Source: Sanderia malayensis
Taxonomy: Eukaryota > Cnidaria > Scyphozoa > Semaeostomeae > Pelagiidae
Assembly (NCBI GenBank): GCA_013076295.1
Contig: RQOL01000374.1
Coordinates: 2,408,743-2,472,742, forward strand
DNA length: 64,000 nt
Direction of reading: 5' to 3'
The notes beneath the pieces were generated by a model. It was not told the DNA's origin, did not search any database, and worked only from the letters and a program-made list of their open reading frames with translations. Shown here piece after piece: positions 45,428-57,605 of this stretch (the stretch's first letter is position 1; each line of letters starts with the position of its first letter). The position numbers and the translations under genes were made by a program.

Positions 45428-48400
45428 ATGGCGGGAAAGCGGCCTAACAGGGAGAAAAAGAATCCTGATAAATCTTTTGAAAATACATTTGGAAGACTAA
45501 AAAGTGTATCTTGTAAGTATGTTGTTAAAAAAAATGTGCCAAAGTACAAAGTGTGGGGTTATTCTGCAGTCTCATCTGCCGCTAAAAGGAAAAAAAATGA
45601 ACGTGCAAGGGAGAACTATGCAAAGCGTCTCCAGAAAAAGAATGATTCTGATCGTGCTTCTACAGAAGCTGGATTTCAGATCATAGAATCTGCTTTTTCT
45701 GACGGTAGTTTGCTTTAGTGGTTTTTTACCATCTTCATTTATCTATTTAACAGTCATATACAACCAGAAATCGTTTCAAATTTATTGCATCAGAATGAGA
45801 TGGAAGCCAACCACCACACCTTGTATGCCATTGGCAACATTAATACCTCTCTATTTCTCCAGATTCGGATGATAGTGTGCCTGATTTTAGTGGTGAATCA
45901 TTTCAAGAAGAATACCGAGAAGATGAGTGTAAGTAGTTGTATTTCATTTGGGAAAGTCATTAACTAGAAGAAACTTAATTTTTAGTATCCTACACTTGTC
46001 AACAGTATGTCTGTCAGCATATTCAAGCAGTGGGGCATACAGACCTGCTTCAGCTTGAGTACACACTAATATGTTTTTTTGTAGCTCTGGCTGACGTTTT
46101 AAAGAAGTGTAAAGAGCTTGCAGAGTCATCGTCAGTTCCCAACCACCAGTCTTGGACTGCTAGGACAACAGAGCTGGGATCACTTCAAATCAGAGCTGGG
46201 ATTTACAGAGAAGTATTATTCTAAGATCCGCTTTGTCTTGCCAGCAATCTGAACTAGGCATTTGTCGATCCTGTAATACATCCCCAGCAAAGATTAAATG
46301 CAAATCATGCATTGGCTGGAAATGTAATTACTGTAGCAGCTGTGATGAAGTGCAACACAGGTTACAGCCTTTTCATGACCGGCTGGCTTCGTTAAATGGT
46401 TTTTTGCAACCTATTGCACCATACACAACAATAAAAGATGACAAATTTATTGAAATTGGTGAGTTTTTTATTGAAGGCAGTCTCAAACCGACTTCCGATC
46501 TATTGATTACTTTATATTTAATCATAAGCAAAGATGCTGTCATTCAATGTTGTTGTTTCCTACTTACAGATAAAAAGTTTCTTGCTATTGTATTCAAGAA
46601 GTGTAGTTCATGTTCGGCAGACTTTCTGACACAAAGTAACCACTCATTTATTGATGATGGATTTCCAATTACAATTACTAATTACCAGGGTACTTATAAT
46701 ATGCTATGTTTCCATAATTTCTATAATTACCAGAAATAGGTTTCTCAAATTAATGTTATCACTGGATACTTCTGCAGGAAGGTTTGATGTTCTTGTTGAA
46801 AAAGTGAAATGCCTTCGTTGTGAATATATGCATGAGTCAGTGGACTTGAATACTATTGTTGCAAATGGCTACTGGCCTGGTTCGCTAATTAACATTGCCA
46901 GTATTTATGATGTAGAGGTACTGCAGTTCTGGAGTATTCTCCAAACCACCCAGCCTAAATGCTCAGAGAATGGTTTTTTGAAAGTGCTATCACAGATATC
47001 AGAAATGAATACAAGGGTATGCTGTTTTGGATCCAAGCATCTGAATGGATAATTACTTTGTTTTATCTTTCCCACTTGAATGGTCTATAGCCGAGGACCT
47101 CAAAACGTTTTAATTACACATGTAGTAATAGAGTAGAGTACACACACCTGCACAAATGTTACATGATACAAATTTAAGGTAAAATTGACATTGTAACATG
47201 TAATTGAAAAGTTTTGAGGATTCTCCAGCTGTTCTGATGAGCCCTGACATTGGGCGAAACCATTCATGTCAACAGCAGATATTTTCTTTCTTAAAAGAAT
47301 CCAACAATAAACACTGAGGCATTTCAAAGAGCATCACGTGAATGGAAGTTTTGCCAGTATGAGTTAGATCTGCATCAAGGAAAAAATTGGATGCAGTGCC
47401 CACCATGCTCAATTAAACAATTAACCGCCCATATTGATGGTAATGCAAAATTACAGCGATATCAGAGAGGAGGCAGGTGAGAAGCAAAGCAATGTTTTAT
47501 TTTAGCCTATTTTTAACGTAAGCTCAGCAATAGACTTTGAATGAACACAAATATTTTCTCTTTGGAAATCAAAAAATATTTGTCAAGAAATACAACCAGA
47601 GTTATTTGAATAAATATTTAGACGTACAAGATTGAGTTACTATGATGATATATTCATATCTCCAAACAACGTTGTTGATGAGCATATCAGCTCTCTGTAC
47701 AAAAAGACAGGATGCATGGTAATGCACCATATCATACTTCACAGCTAAAATACAGACCTATAGAAGATGATTTATAAAACAATTTTTTTAGGAAAGATAT
47801 ATCTTAGCCTTTAAACTTGAAATAGAACACACAGAGATTTCTTGGCAGCATTAGTGAGAAAGCTGTTATATGTGATATTTTCCCGGTTATTCGTAGAAAA
47901 TTAAAATGGATAACCAATGTGGTAATTCTATTTGGGAAGCAGCTGCAAATGATTTAAAAAAGAAAGGGTCATTACATGAAACTGGTCTCATGTTTTCCAG
48001 TTGTCGTCATCAAGTTGCACAGAGAGGTGTAAATATGTTTCAGGGGAAACTTTTTGCTTACCACCACTTCATTCACGCCGAAGATATTGTTAACAGAGAC
48101 GTGACCTTTATCTTTCAAGATAATGCTTGTAAATATAGAAAATGGTGGAAAAGGTAGATCCAGTAAACACTTCAAAAGTCACATTTACACTAAACCTTAT
48201 GCACGTTTCAGGCCACGACTGGACTTGTCAGGTAATGATGGGGCTCAGGACTTTTTTGTTTGCTATGCACAATGATTTTAAAATTTCTATCCATTTAAGT
48301 CACTTTGATTGCATAGTACAGAATATGTTGAACATATATCTGTTTCATAGATTTCGGAGGGGGGCCGATACAAGAAAGGGTCAGACAGAAGTCATGGAGA

Positions 48401-50489
48401 AGACTGAGAAATTGTCAATAGCATGTTGTCGAATGCAAGCAGTGACTCGAAGAACGAGCCCGGAGGGTTATTTGATTTATTTCATGTATGTTATGTTTTC
48501 TCAAAATTCTATATGAATCTCTGTATCAACTTGTTTTACCGACACATTTTTATACACCACACAGTGCACGAAGAGTATATAACAGAATTTGTTTTGAAGT
48601 GGAACCAGAATCGAATTGTTAATCTTCCAAAGATGCTTTTGAAAAGAGAAAAAGATGTGAGAAGCTCTTATTTTTTGTTCCATTTAAGTGTTCATGAAAA
48701 CATTATTGCTCACCTTGCTCGCCTATCTCCACTTTGTCCTGGACGGGTAGCGGGTTTCTGTCGGAGTCCTGCTTCTATCTGCTTTTGCCATGCTGTTCTA
48801 TCCTCTGTGAGATTAAAACATTTATATTCAGTCGATTTTACACATTATGTCGATGAAGAATATTTTAGGAATAATCTTAGGCTTAAAATAGAAAAAAAAT
48901 TAAGAATATTAGGGCTTGACAAAAAATCAGGTATTCTTATAAAAAGGTGTATTTACAGTAGATTCGTGAAAAAGAGCGAGTATAAAAATTTTGGGGAGAA
49001 GGATGTAAAATTTTTATTTCCTGAGTACGAGATTTTTGGATGAAATAAAAGCATAACGTGCTGTAATAATCATGCTGAAAATGGAAACAGTCAAAATTAT
49101 TACAGATTGTTATTAATTTGTTAAATTATACTGATCACCAAGTTTGCCGAGTTAACCTTACAAGGTTTTCTATTTTGCCGAGGATTCTCCCCATACAGTC
49201 CGCGCCTCCTGCCCCTCCTGCTAATGTAGGTGGCTCAAATTTAACTTAAGGTACCAATGAGCTATTGAAACTAAGGCCTTATTCAAGCCCAACACTCACT
49301 TTTTATAGGTACTCAAATCGAAGAAAGAATCAATGAAGGATCTTGAAAAATACTGCAATCAAAGGTCAATAAATTTGCAAGTGGTAGATCATGTGAAATG
49401 GCTTAAAGATTTGCTGAATCTTGCACAGGGTATGGATGGTATCTTTAGCAGAGCCGCAATGGTGATGGAGATTAAGATTGATTACCCCTGAAAAACTTGA
49501 AAGCAATAAATGATGTGGATGAAAAGTTTCCCGAAGATCCAAAAAACAATTTAACATTACCTTTGTTAATTCTAATTTAAAACGGTTTTGAATTATAATA
49601 TTACATAGCCCTTGGGCCTTTTTAGCAATGACACAACTGGAAACACCAACAATGAATATGTAAAGTTTTCATTGTGTCAACATTGTTATCAGTGACAAGG
49701 GTAGGGGAATACTAAAAGAGACCTTATCTAAGTTGTTTCAAAAGGATCTTCGCCGCGGTACACAAATTAAAAACAGTTATTTTCAATTTGTTACATTTGT
49801 TTTAATTAAAGGTATCTATTTTGTTAAACATATTTGCAATAATTTTGCTTAGCATATTTTTTCATTTTCCGTAGCCAAAATTGAATCTGTGAGTCAATGT
49901 AGATCACACAGTCGCATGGAACAGTATTGCCTAACTACTGCAGAACTTGTTGCTCTTGATGCACTACCTCCAGAGATTGAGCTTCCAGATTGGCAACATG
50001 TACTATCCTGCTAGACATGTGCTATGCTGCAACGTTAAGTGCAAAGAGACCAAAAAGAAATCCTGTGAAGTTGAAGACAATGCAAGAGAAAGTGCTGAAC
50101 TGGCAAATGGAGCTCAGTTTACCTGACGCAGAGACAGTCAAGTCTTTAAAATCTAAAATTATATTGTCGCTCTGGTATTTAATTTACGCAAAACACCTAT
50201 CTTTAGAAAATGTTATGGTTAATGCAAAGAAAGTTTCAGGTAAGATGTTGTTTTCAGAGAAATAAATTAGGCGATATTTGCAAGAATTCACATTTTGAAC
50301 CTTACAATTTTGCACATTGCTTACCACAAGTATAGTCGCTTATTAGACTCCAGCAAAGAATACGCAGGGTTGAAAAAGAATTCAAGGAGAGTTAAGGAAG
50401 AAATCAAAAATGTTATTGGGCTTTACAATGAATTGGCTTCTGATCTGCAAAAGACTCCTATTGATATTAACAACTCAAGATCTACCTGA
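45428..50489 (+). pseudogene. KDZ-type (Kyakuja-Dileera-Zisupton) transposase, multi-exon
   Basis: Exon 1 (45428-45698) starts MAGKRPNREKKNPDKSFENT, very basic. Exon 2 (45863-45928) is acidic (DSDDSVPDFSGESFQEEYRE), and exon 3 starts at 46085; the splice phases agree. Then comes a CxC zinc domain (ICRSCNTSPAKIKCKSC; CSSCDEVQHRLQPFHDR) at 46.25-46.39 kb, VEKVKCLRCEYMHE and NGYWPGSL, then QCPPCSIK...HIDGNAKLQRYQR (about 47.4 kb). The core follows with CGNSIWEAA, HETGLMFSSCRHQ and DNACKYRKW (47.9-48.15 kb), MHVSGHDWTCQV (about 48.2 kb), and a C-terminal helical stretch (RRVKEEIKNVIGLYNEL) to 50489. These are KDZ landmarks. KDZ proteins are cut-and-paste transposases with large zinc-rich N-termini. 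No element ends were identified. Some segments (48.67-49.04 kb, 49.3-50.0 kb) change frame, so the copy may be decayed. Confidence 0.75.
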
Positions 50490-51014
50490 AATTCGTCTGA
50501 AGGTGCGTAGAAAGAGAGTGGACACTTTAAAAATCAAAACCGCTGTTACCCGATTAACTCTCTCTCTCAAATAAGTCCACTTTTTCAGTATCGAATTTTT
50601 AATGGGTGGAATTAGGCAAAATTTGTATGGTAACAGCGCACCATAACTTCTCCAATCCCCCCTCCCTGAATAAGCCCCTACCTTCGGACTACAAATTGTT
50701 GATAAGCCCCCTCAAAAAGCCCCCAACCCCCAATATCTCGTTTTTTGGAAACACAATAATATCATATACAAAATATTATTCAATGTCGTATTGAAAATTA
50801 GTTTTTATGTATACATACCATGTTTCAGATAATTTTATAGATGTAGATAGGTTTTGATTTTAATTTAATGTTATCCATAAGCAAACGTAATCCAGCGACA
50901 CAACCATAAAACAAATCTGCAAGTTTCCATACATACATATACTATCCACAATAGACATGTATGCACACATTTTCAAAATATACTATCCACAAAAGACATC
51001 TAATATATATATTC
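50490..51014. other. Non-coding spacer
   Basis: Contains a CTCTCTCTCTC tract, a C-rich stretch (CCCCCTCCCTGAATAAGCCCC) and AT-rich DNA. No gene is seen. GTGGACACTTT (50517) and AAGTCCACTTTTT (50574) are weakly inverted. Confidence 0.4.
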
Positions 51015-52241
51015 TGCGGAGTCACGTGATGACGCACTTTCCTTGCCAAAAACAATAGATTCGACCCGAAACAATAGGTCGAACGCCCCAAAACAATGGG
51101 CCGAAACGGCGAATGAGGTATCCATAAAGGTTTTTTTCTGAGGCCCTTAATCTTCCCTATTTTTAAGTGAGCTGTTCCTTGCCGGCTGAACCAGAAAGTT
51201 ATCTATATGAGAGCTTACAGTTTTCACTAAAAGGTTAGGAAATTCTTTGTTAAAGTTCGCCTAATTGGCTATCACGAAAAAACGATGGTTTACGCCCGCG
51301 AAACTTCCAAATTCGCGTCGCGAAATCCATTTTCGAACCAAGTATTTGCTGTTCACGTGACGCGTTTCGCCTCTTGCTGCAATGTGATTGGCTTTTTTCG
51401 CGCGACTCACGTGCGTTGTCGATCATTTTTCGTTATGCGCCCTCGGCTTGCACGCAACGCACATGAATTTTCGGTCGTTTTTCGTCCTCGGTGGCAGCAG
51501 GTACTTTTGGAGAAGATGCGTGTTTTTGTTTTGCACACAAAGAGCGCCTTTCAAACTGTTTTACGAGCTGAATTATTTTTGTAAAGAGCTGCTAATTGTT
51601 TCAAAGACCCCTGGAGAGTTGCAGGAAACAATTGGGAACACAGGTGATACCTTTGTTTTGTATTTTGAGTTGAAAGTTTTTGTAGTAGAGGTTGCTTCAG
51701 CATGCTTGCAACTTAGGCCCAATGAAAACAAAGTAAAAGTTATGAATTTTTCAGGCGCTATTTGCACAATTTTCCTCATTTAAGCTTTCGACAAGTGTTT
51801 ATATGTTTGTATAGTAGGTATAGTATGTTTTTATAGTACGTATAGTATGTTGGTATAGTATGTAGGTATAGTATGGTTTTATAGTAGGTATGTTTGTATG
51901 GTATGTAGGTATAGTATGTCGGTATAGTATGTATGTATAGTATGTTTTTATAGTAGGTATAGTATGTTGGTATAGTATGTAGGTATAGTATGTTGGTATA
52001 GTATGTAGGTATAGTATGTAGGTATGGTATGATTTTATAGTACATATAGTATTTTTGTATGGTAGGTATAGTATGTAGGTATAGTATGTAGGTATAGTAT
52101 GTAGGTATAGTATGTAGGTATGTATGTATGTATGTATGTATGGGCATGAGCGAAGCGAATGCAGCGTGCGAAGCGCACCAACCAAATTAAGCTCATTTTT
52201 ACTCAACGGGCTCCGGGGAGGGAGCAAAGCGACCGAACCCG
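51015..52241 (-). mobile_element. Composite repeat element, copy 5
   Basis: Reverse orientation. It starts TTCTGCGGAGTCACGTGATG (51012-51031) and TCCTTGCCAAAAACAATAG, then the B module to about 51790. An irregular array of GTAGGTATAGTATG words follows to 52130, then (GTAT)n and the end module GGGCATGAGCGAAGCG ... GGGCTCCGGGGAGGGAGC to about 52241. The CTAG terminus is missing, because the end module runs into the following duplication. The starting block is shared exactly with copy 6 (53210). Confidence 0.65.
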
Positions 52242-52600
52242 GCCCATGTATGTATGTATGTATGTATTGTTGTATGTATGTATGTATGTATGTATGTATG
52301 TAGGTATGTATGTATGTATGTAGGTATGTATGTATGTATGTAGGTATTTATGTATGTATGTATGTATGGGCATGAGCGAAGCGAATGCAGCGTGCGAAGC
52401 GCACCAACCAAATTAAGCTCATTTTTACTCAACGGGCTCCGGGGAGGGAGCAAAGCGACCGAACCCGGCCCATGTATGTATGTATGTATGTATTGTTGTA
52501 TGTATGTATGTATGTATGTATGTATGTAGGTATGTATGTATGTATGTAGGTATGTATGTATGTATGTAGGTATTTATGTATGTATGTATGTATGTATGCA
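52141..52600. repeat. ~227-bp tandem duplication of end module plus GTAT tract
   Basis: GGGCATGAGCGAAGCGAATG begins at about 52141 and again at 52368, each followed by an identical GGCTCCGGGGAGGGAGC module, ACCCGGCCCATG and a (GTAT)n tract with the same internal variants (TATTGTTG, GTAGGTATTT). The two copies look almost identical, so the duplication is recent. A partial third start lies at 52601. Confidence 0.85.
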
Positions 52601-53045
52601 TGGGCATGAGCGTAAGCGAATGCAGCACCCAAAGTTTGCCCTATTAGTCAATGTTTTTTTATAACAGATAGACAGGCGAGCGCAGCGAGCTAATCCATTG
52701 TATGTGGGGCTGAAAGAAGCATGAACATTAGCGAATGCAGCGCACGAAGTGCGCCAATCACAGGCGAGCGTAGCGAGCTAACCTATCTCAGCTGGGATTG
52801 AAAGGGGCACGAGCTTAAGCGAATGCAGCGCCTGAAGTGCGCCCTTTCAGTCAATGTTTTTTGATAATAGATAGACAGGCGAGCGCAGCGAGCTAAGCTA
52901 TTGTACGTGGGGTTCTAAGAGGCATGAGCGCAAGCGGATGCAGCGCACGAAGTGCGCCCTTTCAGTCAATGTTTTTTGATAATAGATAGACAGGCGAGCG
53001 CAGCAAGCCAACCCATTGTACGTGGGGCTGAAAGAGGCAGGAGAG
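52601..53045 (-). repeat. Mixed 88-bp/115-bp satellite units
   Basis: Four units of the satellite family: three with CTATTAGTCAATG or CCTTTCAGTCAATG plus GATAATAGATAGACAGG (long form) and one short form with CAATCACAGGCGAGC. They end in GGGGCTGAAAGAGGCAGGA. Confidence 0.8.
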
Positions 53046-53204
53046 TGAGTTATTGTGGTATTATTATTACATTATTGTAGAGAGTAAGTTATTATAGTAC
53101 TTACCTTCTGTCTTTTGTAGCTCAGTCATTCAATTAATATCTTCCAAATATTGCATAATATCCTTTCACCGAATAAAGCCAATAACATAATTATATCTAA
53201 TATA

Positions 53205-55782
53205 TATATTCTACGGAGTCACGTGATGACGCACTTTCCTTGCCAAAAACAATGGATTCGACCCGAAACAATAGGTCGAACGCCCAAAAACAATGGACCG
53301 AAACGGCGAACCGTGTAATCACAAAGGCTTTTTTGTATGTGGATATATGGCAATGAAATTCACACTGAATGTTTACTTTATTAATTTAACCAGGGTAATG
53401 GATTTTTTTTTTCGATTTTCTCCTGAAATTTTGAATTATTCCACTAATTATTCTGCTAATTGTGCTATCACGAAAAAACTACGGTTTACGGTGGCGAAAC
53501 TTCCAAATTCGCGTCGCGAACTCCATTTTCGAACAGAGTATTCGCTCTTCACGTGACCCGTTTCGCCTTTTGCTGTAATTTGATTGGCTCTTTCGCGACT
53601 TCACGTGAACTGTCACACGTATTTCGTTATCATGCAAATTTGCCCTCGGGTTGAACAGCAGGTACTTTTGGAGAAGACGCGTGTTTTTGTTTTGCACACA
53701 AAGGATAACTGGGCGCCTTTCAAAGTGTTTTACGACCTGAATTATCTTTGTAAAGACTTGCTAATTGTTTGAGAGACCTCTGGAAAATTACAGGAAACAA
53801 TTGAGAACACAGGTGATAGCTTTGTTTTGTTTTTTGAGTGAGATAGTTGTAGTTTAGGTAGTGGGCGACCGCCATTGTTGCTTCGGCATGCTTGCGACGC
53901 TTAGGCCTAATGTAAACATGCCCAAAGTTTTAATAAACAAATTATGATAAGGGGTTATCAGGCGAGCGAAGCGAGCCAAACTGTTGCAAGAGGAGTAGGC
54001 AGAGGCATGAGCGAATGCAGCGCACGAAGTGTGCTGCATTCGCTCATGCCCTATCGTGAAGGGGGCATGAGCGTAAGCGAATATCAGTAGTATGTAGGTG
54101 CCCTATCAGTCAATGTTTCTTGATAATAGATAGACAGGCGAGCGCAGCAAGCTAACCCTTTGTAGGTGGGGCTGGAAGGGGCATGAGCGTAAGCAAATGC
54201 AGCGCACGAAGTGCGCCAACCACAGGCGAGCGCAGCGAGCTAACCCATTGTAGGTGGGGTTGAAAGGGGCATGAGCGTAAGCGAATGCAGCGCACGAAGT
54301 GCGCTAGCCACAGGCGAGCGCAGCGAGATAACCCATTGTAGGTGGGGTTGGAAGGGGCATGAGCGTCAGCGAATGCAGCGCACGAAGTGCGCCAACCACA
54401 GGCGAGCGCAGCGAGCTAACCCATTGTAGGTGGGGTTGAAAGGGGCATGAGCGTAAGCAAATGCAGCGCACGAAGTGCGCCAACCACAGGCGAGCGCAGC
54501 GAGCTAACCCATTGTAGGTGGGGTTGAAAGGGGCATGAGCGTAAGCGAATGCAGCGCACGAAGTGCGCTAGCCACAGGCGAGCGCAGCGAGATAACCCAT
54601 TGTAGGTGGGGTTGGAAGGGGCATGAGCGTAAGCGAATGCAGCACACGAAGTGCGCCAGCCACAGGCGAGCGGAGCGAGATAACCCATTGTAGGTGGGGT
54701 TGGAAGGGGCATGAGCGTAAGCGAATGCAGCGCACGAAGTGCGCCAACCACAGGCGAGCGCAGCGAGCTAACCCATTGTAGGTGGGGTTGAAAGGGGCAT
54801 GAGCGTAAGCAAATGCAGCGCACGAAGTGCGCTAGCCACAGGCGAGCGCAGCGAGATAACCCATTGTAGGTGGGGTTGGAAGGGGCATGAGCGTAAGCGA
54901 ATGCAGCACACGAAGTGCGCCAGCCACAGGCGAGCGCAGCGAGATAACCCATTGTAGGTGGGGTTGGAAGGGGCATGAGCGTAAGCGAATGCAGCGCACG
55001 AAGTGCGCCAACCACAGGCGAGCGCAGCGAGCTAACCCATTGTAGGTGGGGTTGAAAGGGGCATGAGCGTAAGCAAATGCAGCGCACGAAGTGCGCCAAC
55101 CACAGGCGAGCGCAGCGAGCTAACCCATTGTAGGTGGGGTTGAAAGGGGCATGAGCGTAAGCGAATGCAGCGCACGAAGTGCGCTAGCCACAGGCGAGCG
55201 CAGCGAGATAACCCATTGTAGGTGGGGTTGAAAGGGGCATGAGCGTAAGCGAATGCAGCGCACGAAGTGCGCTAGCCACAGGCGAGCGCAGCGAGATAAC
55301 CCATTGTAGGTGGGGTTGGAAGGGGCATGAGCGTAAACGAATGCAGCACACGAAGTGCGCCAGCCACAGGCGAGCGCAGCGAGATAACCCATTGTAGGTG
55401 GGGTTGGAAGGGGCATGAGCGTAAGCGAATGCAGCGCACGAAGTGCGCCAACCACAGGCGAGCGCAGCGAGCTAACCCATTGTAGGTGGGGTTGAAAGGG
55501 GCATGAGCGTAAGCGAATGCAGCGCACGATGTGCGCCAACCACAGGCGAGCGCAGCGAGCTAACCTATTGTACGTGGGGCTCAAAGAGGCATGAGCGTGA
55601 GCGAATGCAGCGCACGAAGTGCGCCAGCCACAGAGGCGAGCGCAGCGAGCTGACCTATTGTACGTGGAGTTGAAAGGGGCATGAGCGTAAGCGAATGCAG
55701 CGCACGAAGTACGCCAACCACATTAAGTTTTTTTCACTTGCCCCCCTCCGGGAAGCGAGCGAACGCGAGCGCCCCCGGCTAG
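53205..55782 (-). mobile_element. Composite repeat element, copy 6
   Basis: It starts TTCTACGGAGTCACGTGATG (about 53209-53228), then the B module (to about 53960), then a ~1.7-kb array of 88-bp units, then the end module (CATTAAGTTTTTTTCACTTG, CCCTCCGGGAAGCGAGC) and the terminus GGCTAG at 55777-55782, followed by T. This is the most complete copy with a long satellite interior. Both edges match those of other copies, which supports the element's boundaries. Confidence 0.7.
54060..55735 (-). repeat. 88-bp satellite array (about 18-19 units)
   Basis: Each unit has CAGGCGAGCGCAGCGAG, TAACCCATTGTAGGTGGGG, GGGGCATGAGCGTAAGCGAA and TGCAGCGCACGAAGTGCGC. The spacing between GCGCACGAA words is 88 bp (for example 54202, 54290). 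Units fall into three types by the following word (CCAACCACA, CTAGCCACA, CCAGCCACA); the trio recurs in order several times, a ~264-bp higher-order pattern. GCGCAC-GAA-GTGCGC is a perfect 6-bp hairpin. The 227- and 154-codon minus-strand open frames are repeat artefacts. Confidence 0.92.
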
Positions 55783-57408
55783 TAGTATTATATAGTATAG
55801 CAGGTATAGTATGTATAGTTTGTTTGCATAGTAGGTATAGTATGTATAATACATACACAAGTGGAAGTCTGTAAGGTAGCGAAAAGGAGAGTTATATACC
55901 TTGCAGGAAACCTGCCACATTAAAAAAAACTATTAAAACAGTGGTTGAAAGAAAATGGTTCAAACAATGTAGATATATATAATATATAGATCTACATAAT
56001 AAAGAACAGCAATCAAATAATAATTAATAACATTATAATATAATAACTTATAATATATAAATAACTATTATATTATAATAACTATTTTATTATAATAACT
56101 TATTATATTATAACTTATAATATGTAAATTTCCATACTAAATAGTTTTGTAATCTCATAGTTATTTTTATAGGAAAGTAAAAGAATTTTACTGAATGATC
56201 ATACTATGTTTGTATATTTATGTATGCCAATTTTTGTCTACTTATGCCATACTTCTACACATTACTTTACAAGTGACTATTATTCAACTTAACATACCCT
56301 TTATATTTTTTCACCAATTTGTGGTTCAGTCTATTCTAAAGTCCTTGCTGTGCAATTTTTACTTTCACTATGCAGGAATATTATAGCATCAGAATAAGCC
56401 AGCATCACATTGCTTCCACACGCCCAGGAGACCTCGATTTCATTTTAAATTCTGTTTGGTGAGGCCTCAAAAGACAATATCTTCGACTGGAGCACACTAA
56501 AAACTTAATATAGTCGTATTAAATTTTATACAAGAGGGTGGAATTAAAATTAGATAGACAACATAGTACCACATTAGATGGTAAAGTAAAGTATAGTATG
56601 GTAGAGTAGATTATTAAATGGTAGAGTATAGTAGAGGGCAGTGAAACACAGAAAAGGGTAACTTTGCCTGTTACAGGATCAATATATGCCTTTCACATAA
56701 AATGGCAGATTTAAAAAAACTCATTAACACACTGAGGAGAAAGGGAAAATGTTTACATTAGAACTTTCATTGGAGAGAAGAAACGATCCCCGAGAGAATG
56801 TTTTCATATGATACCTGATATGGTAATTTTTCTATTCATTTCACGGCAAATAATGCAATTTCATAGATTATTATTTCTGAATGGAAAGGTAGTACTTTTC
56901 CTACCTCATTCTTTTGTCTTTATCATGTTAACCAGTCAACGTATCTCAATATTGACAGCATATTTTTATATCCATGGATTTACAAATGACTATTATTAAG
57001 TACAACTTACCCTAGATATTCCATGAATTGTCTGTATTCGTTGGTATACCATTGCTACTTTTGCAATGTCACTATAATATAACATCATTATAAACCCAAA
57101 ACACCAGATTGTTTCCACCCGCCAAAAAGACCTCGATTTCATTTTACATTCTTCTGGGCGATGCCATATTGTTGCTATAGTATCACAAGACAATTGCCTT
57201 GGACAGAAGCGGGCGAAAAACTTTTCCAGATTTCGATCGCACAAATTCAAGTAAGTGGGGATTTTTTCTTCACAACTTTTAAAACTACCAACGTTTAGCA
57301 AAGCAAAGACATATAAACTAAAAGGACTTACAAATAATTGTATATTATTCATCACAATTTTCCACTTAATGTATTGTTTTTAATACAAGTTACTTTTGTT
57401 TCCTTCAG
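55783..57408. other. AT-rich sequence with a diverged duplication
   Basis: 56000-56130 is almost pure AT with ATTATATTATAATAACT-type repeats. A block at about 56290-56480 (GAGACCTCGATTTCATTTTA) recurs, diverged, at 56985-57190. The second copy lies in a 119-codon minus-strand frame (56996-57355; MKSRSFWRVETIWCFGF), but the first copy has stops in the same frame, so I do not call a gene. ATTTCGATCGCACAAATTCA followed by GTAAGT at about 57253 could be the donor of a 5' exon of the gene below. Confidence 0.4.
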
Positions 57409-57605
57409 CATTATCACTGAACTCGAATCGCGCGCTCATTCACAGTTTTGTAAGTATTTCCTTCTATTATAATCTTCACCTCACGCTTGCTGTTCCTGTA
57501 TTTATACGTAAAAATTAACTATTATCAGAATTTCATAAAATTATAAATGTAGCATTTTCTAATCCTTATTTTCCTCATTCAATATTTTCCATTTTTTATT
57601 TGAAG

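Noticed and set aside
48423..49043. 206-codon plus-strand frame as a separate gene
   Set aside because: Its first part belongs to the KDZ protein; after about 48657, where a GTGAGAAG donor occurs, it has no recognisable content and probably reads into an intron.
54416..55584. 227- and 154-codon repetitive proteins on the minus strand
   Set aside because: The 88-bp unit is not a multiple of three, so the frame cycles through the satellite; it is an artefact of few stop codons in the unit.
56996..57355. 119-codon minus-strand frame
   Set aside because: The duplicated copy at 56.3-56.5 kb has stops in the equivalent frame, and the plus strand here seems to hold a splice donor.
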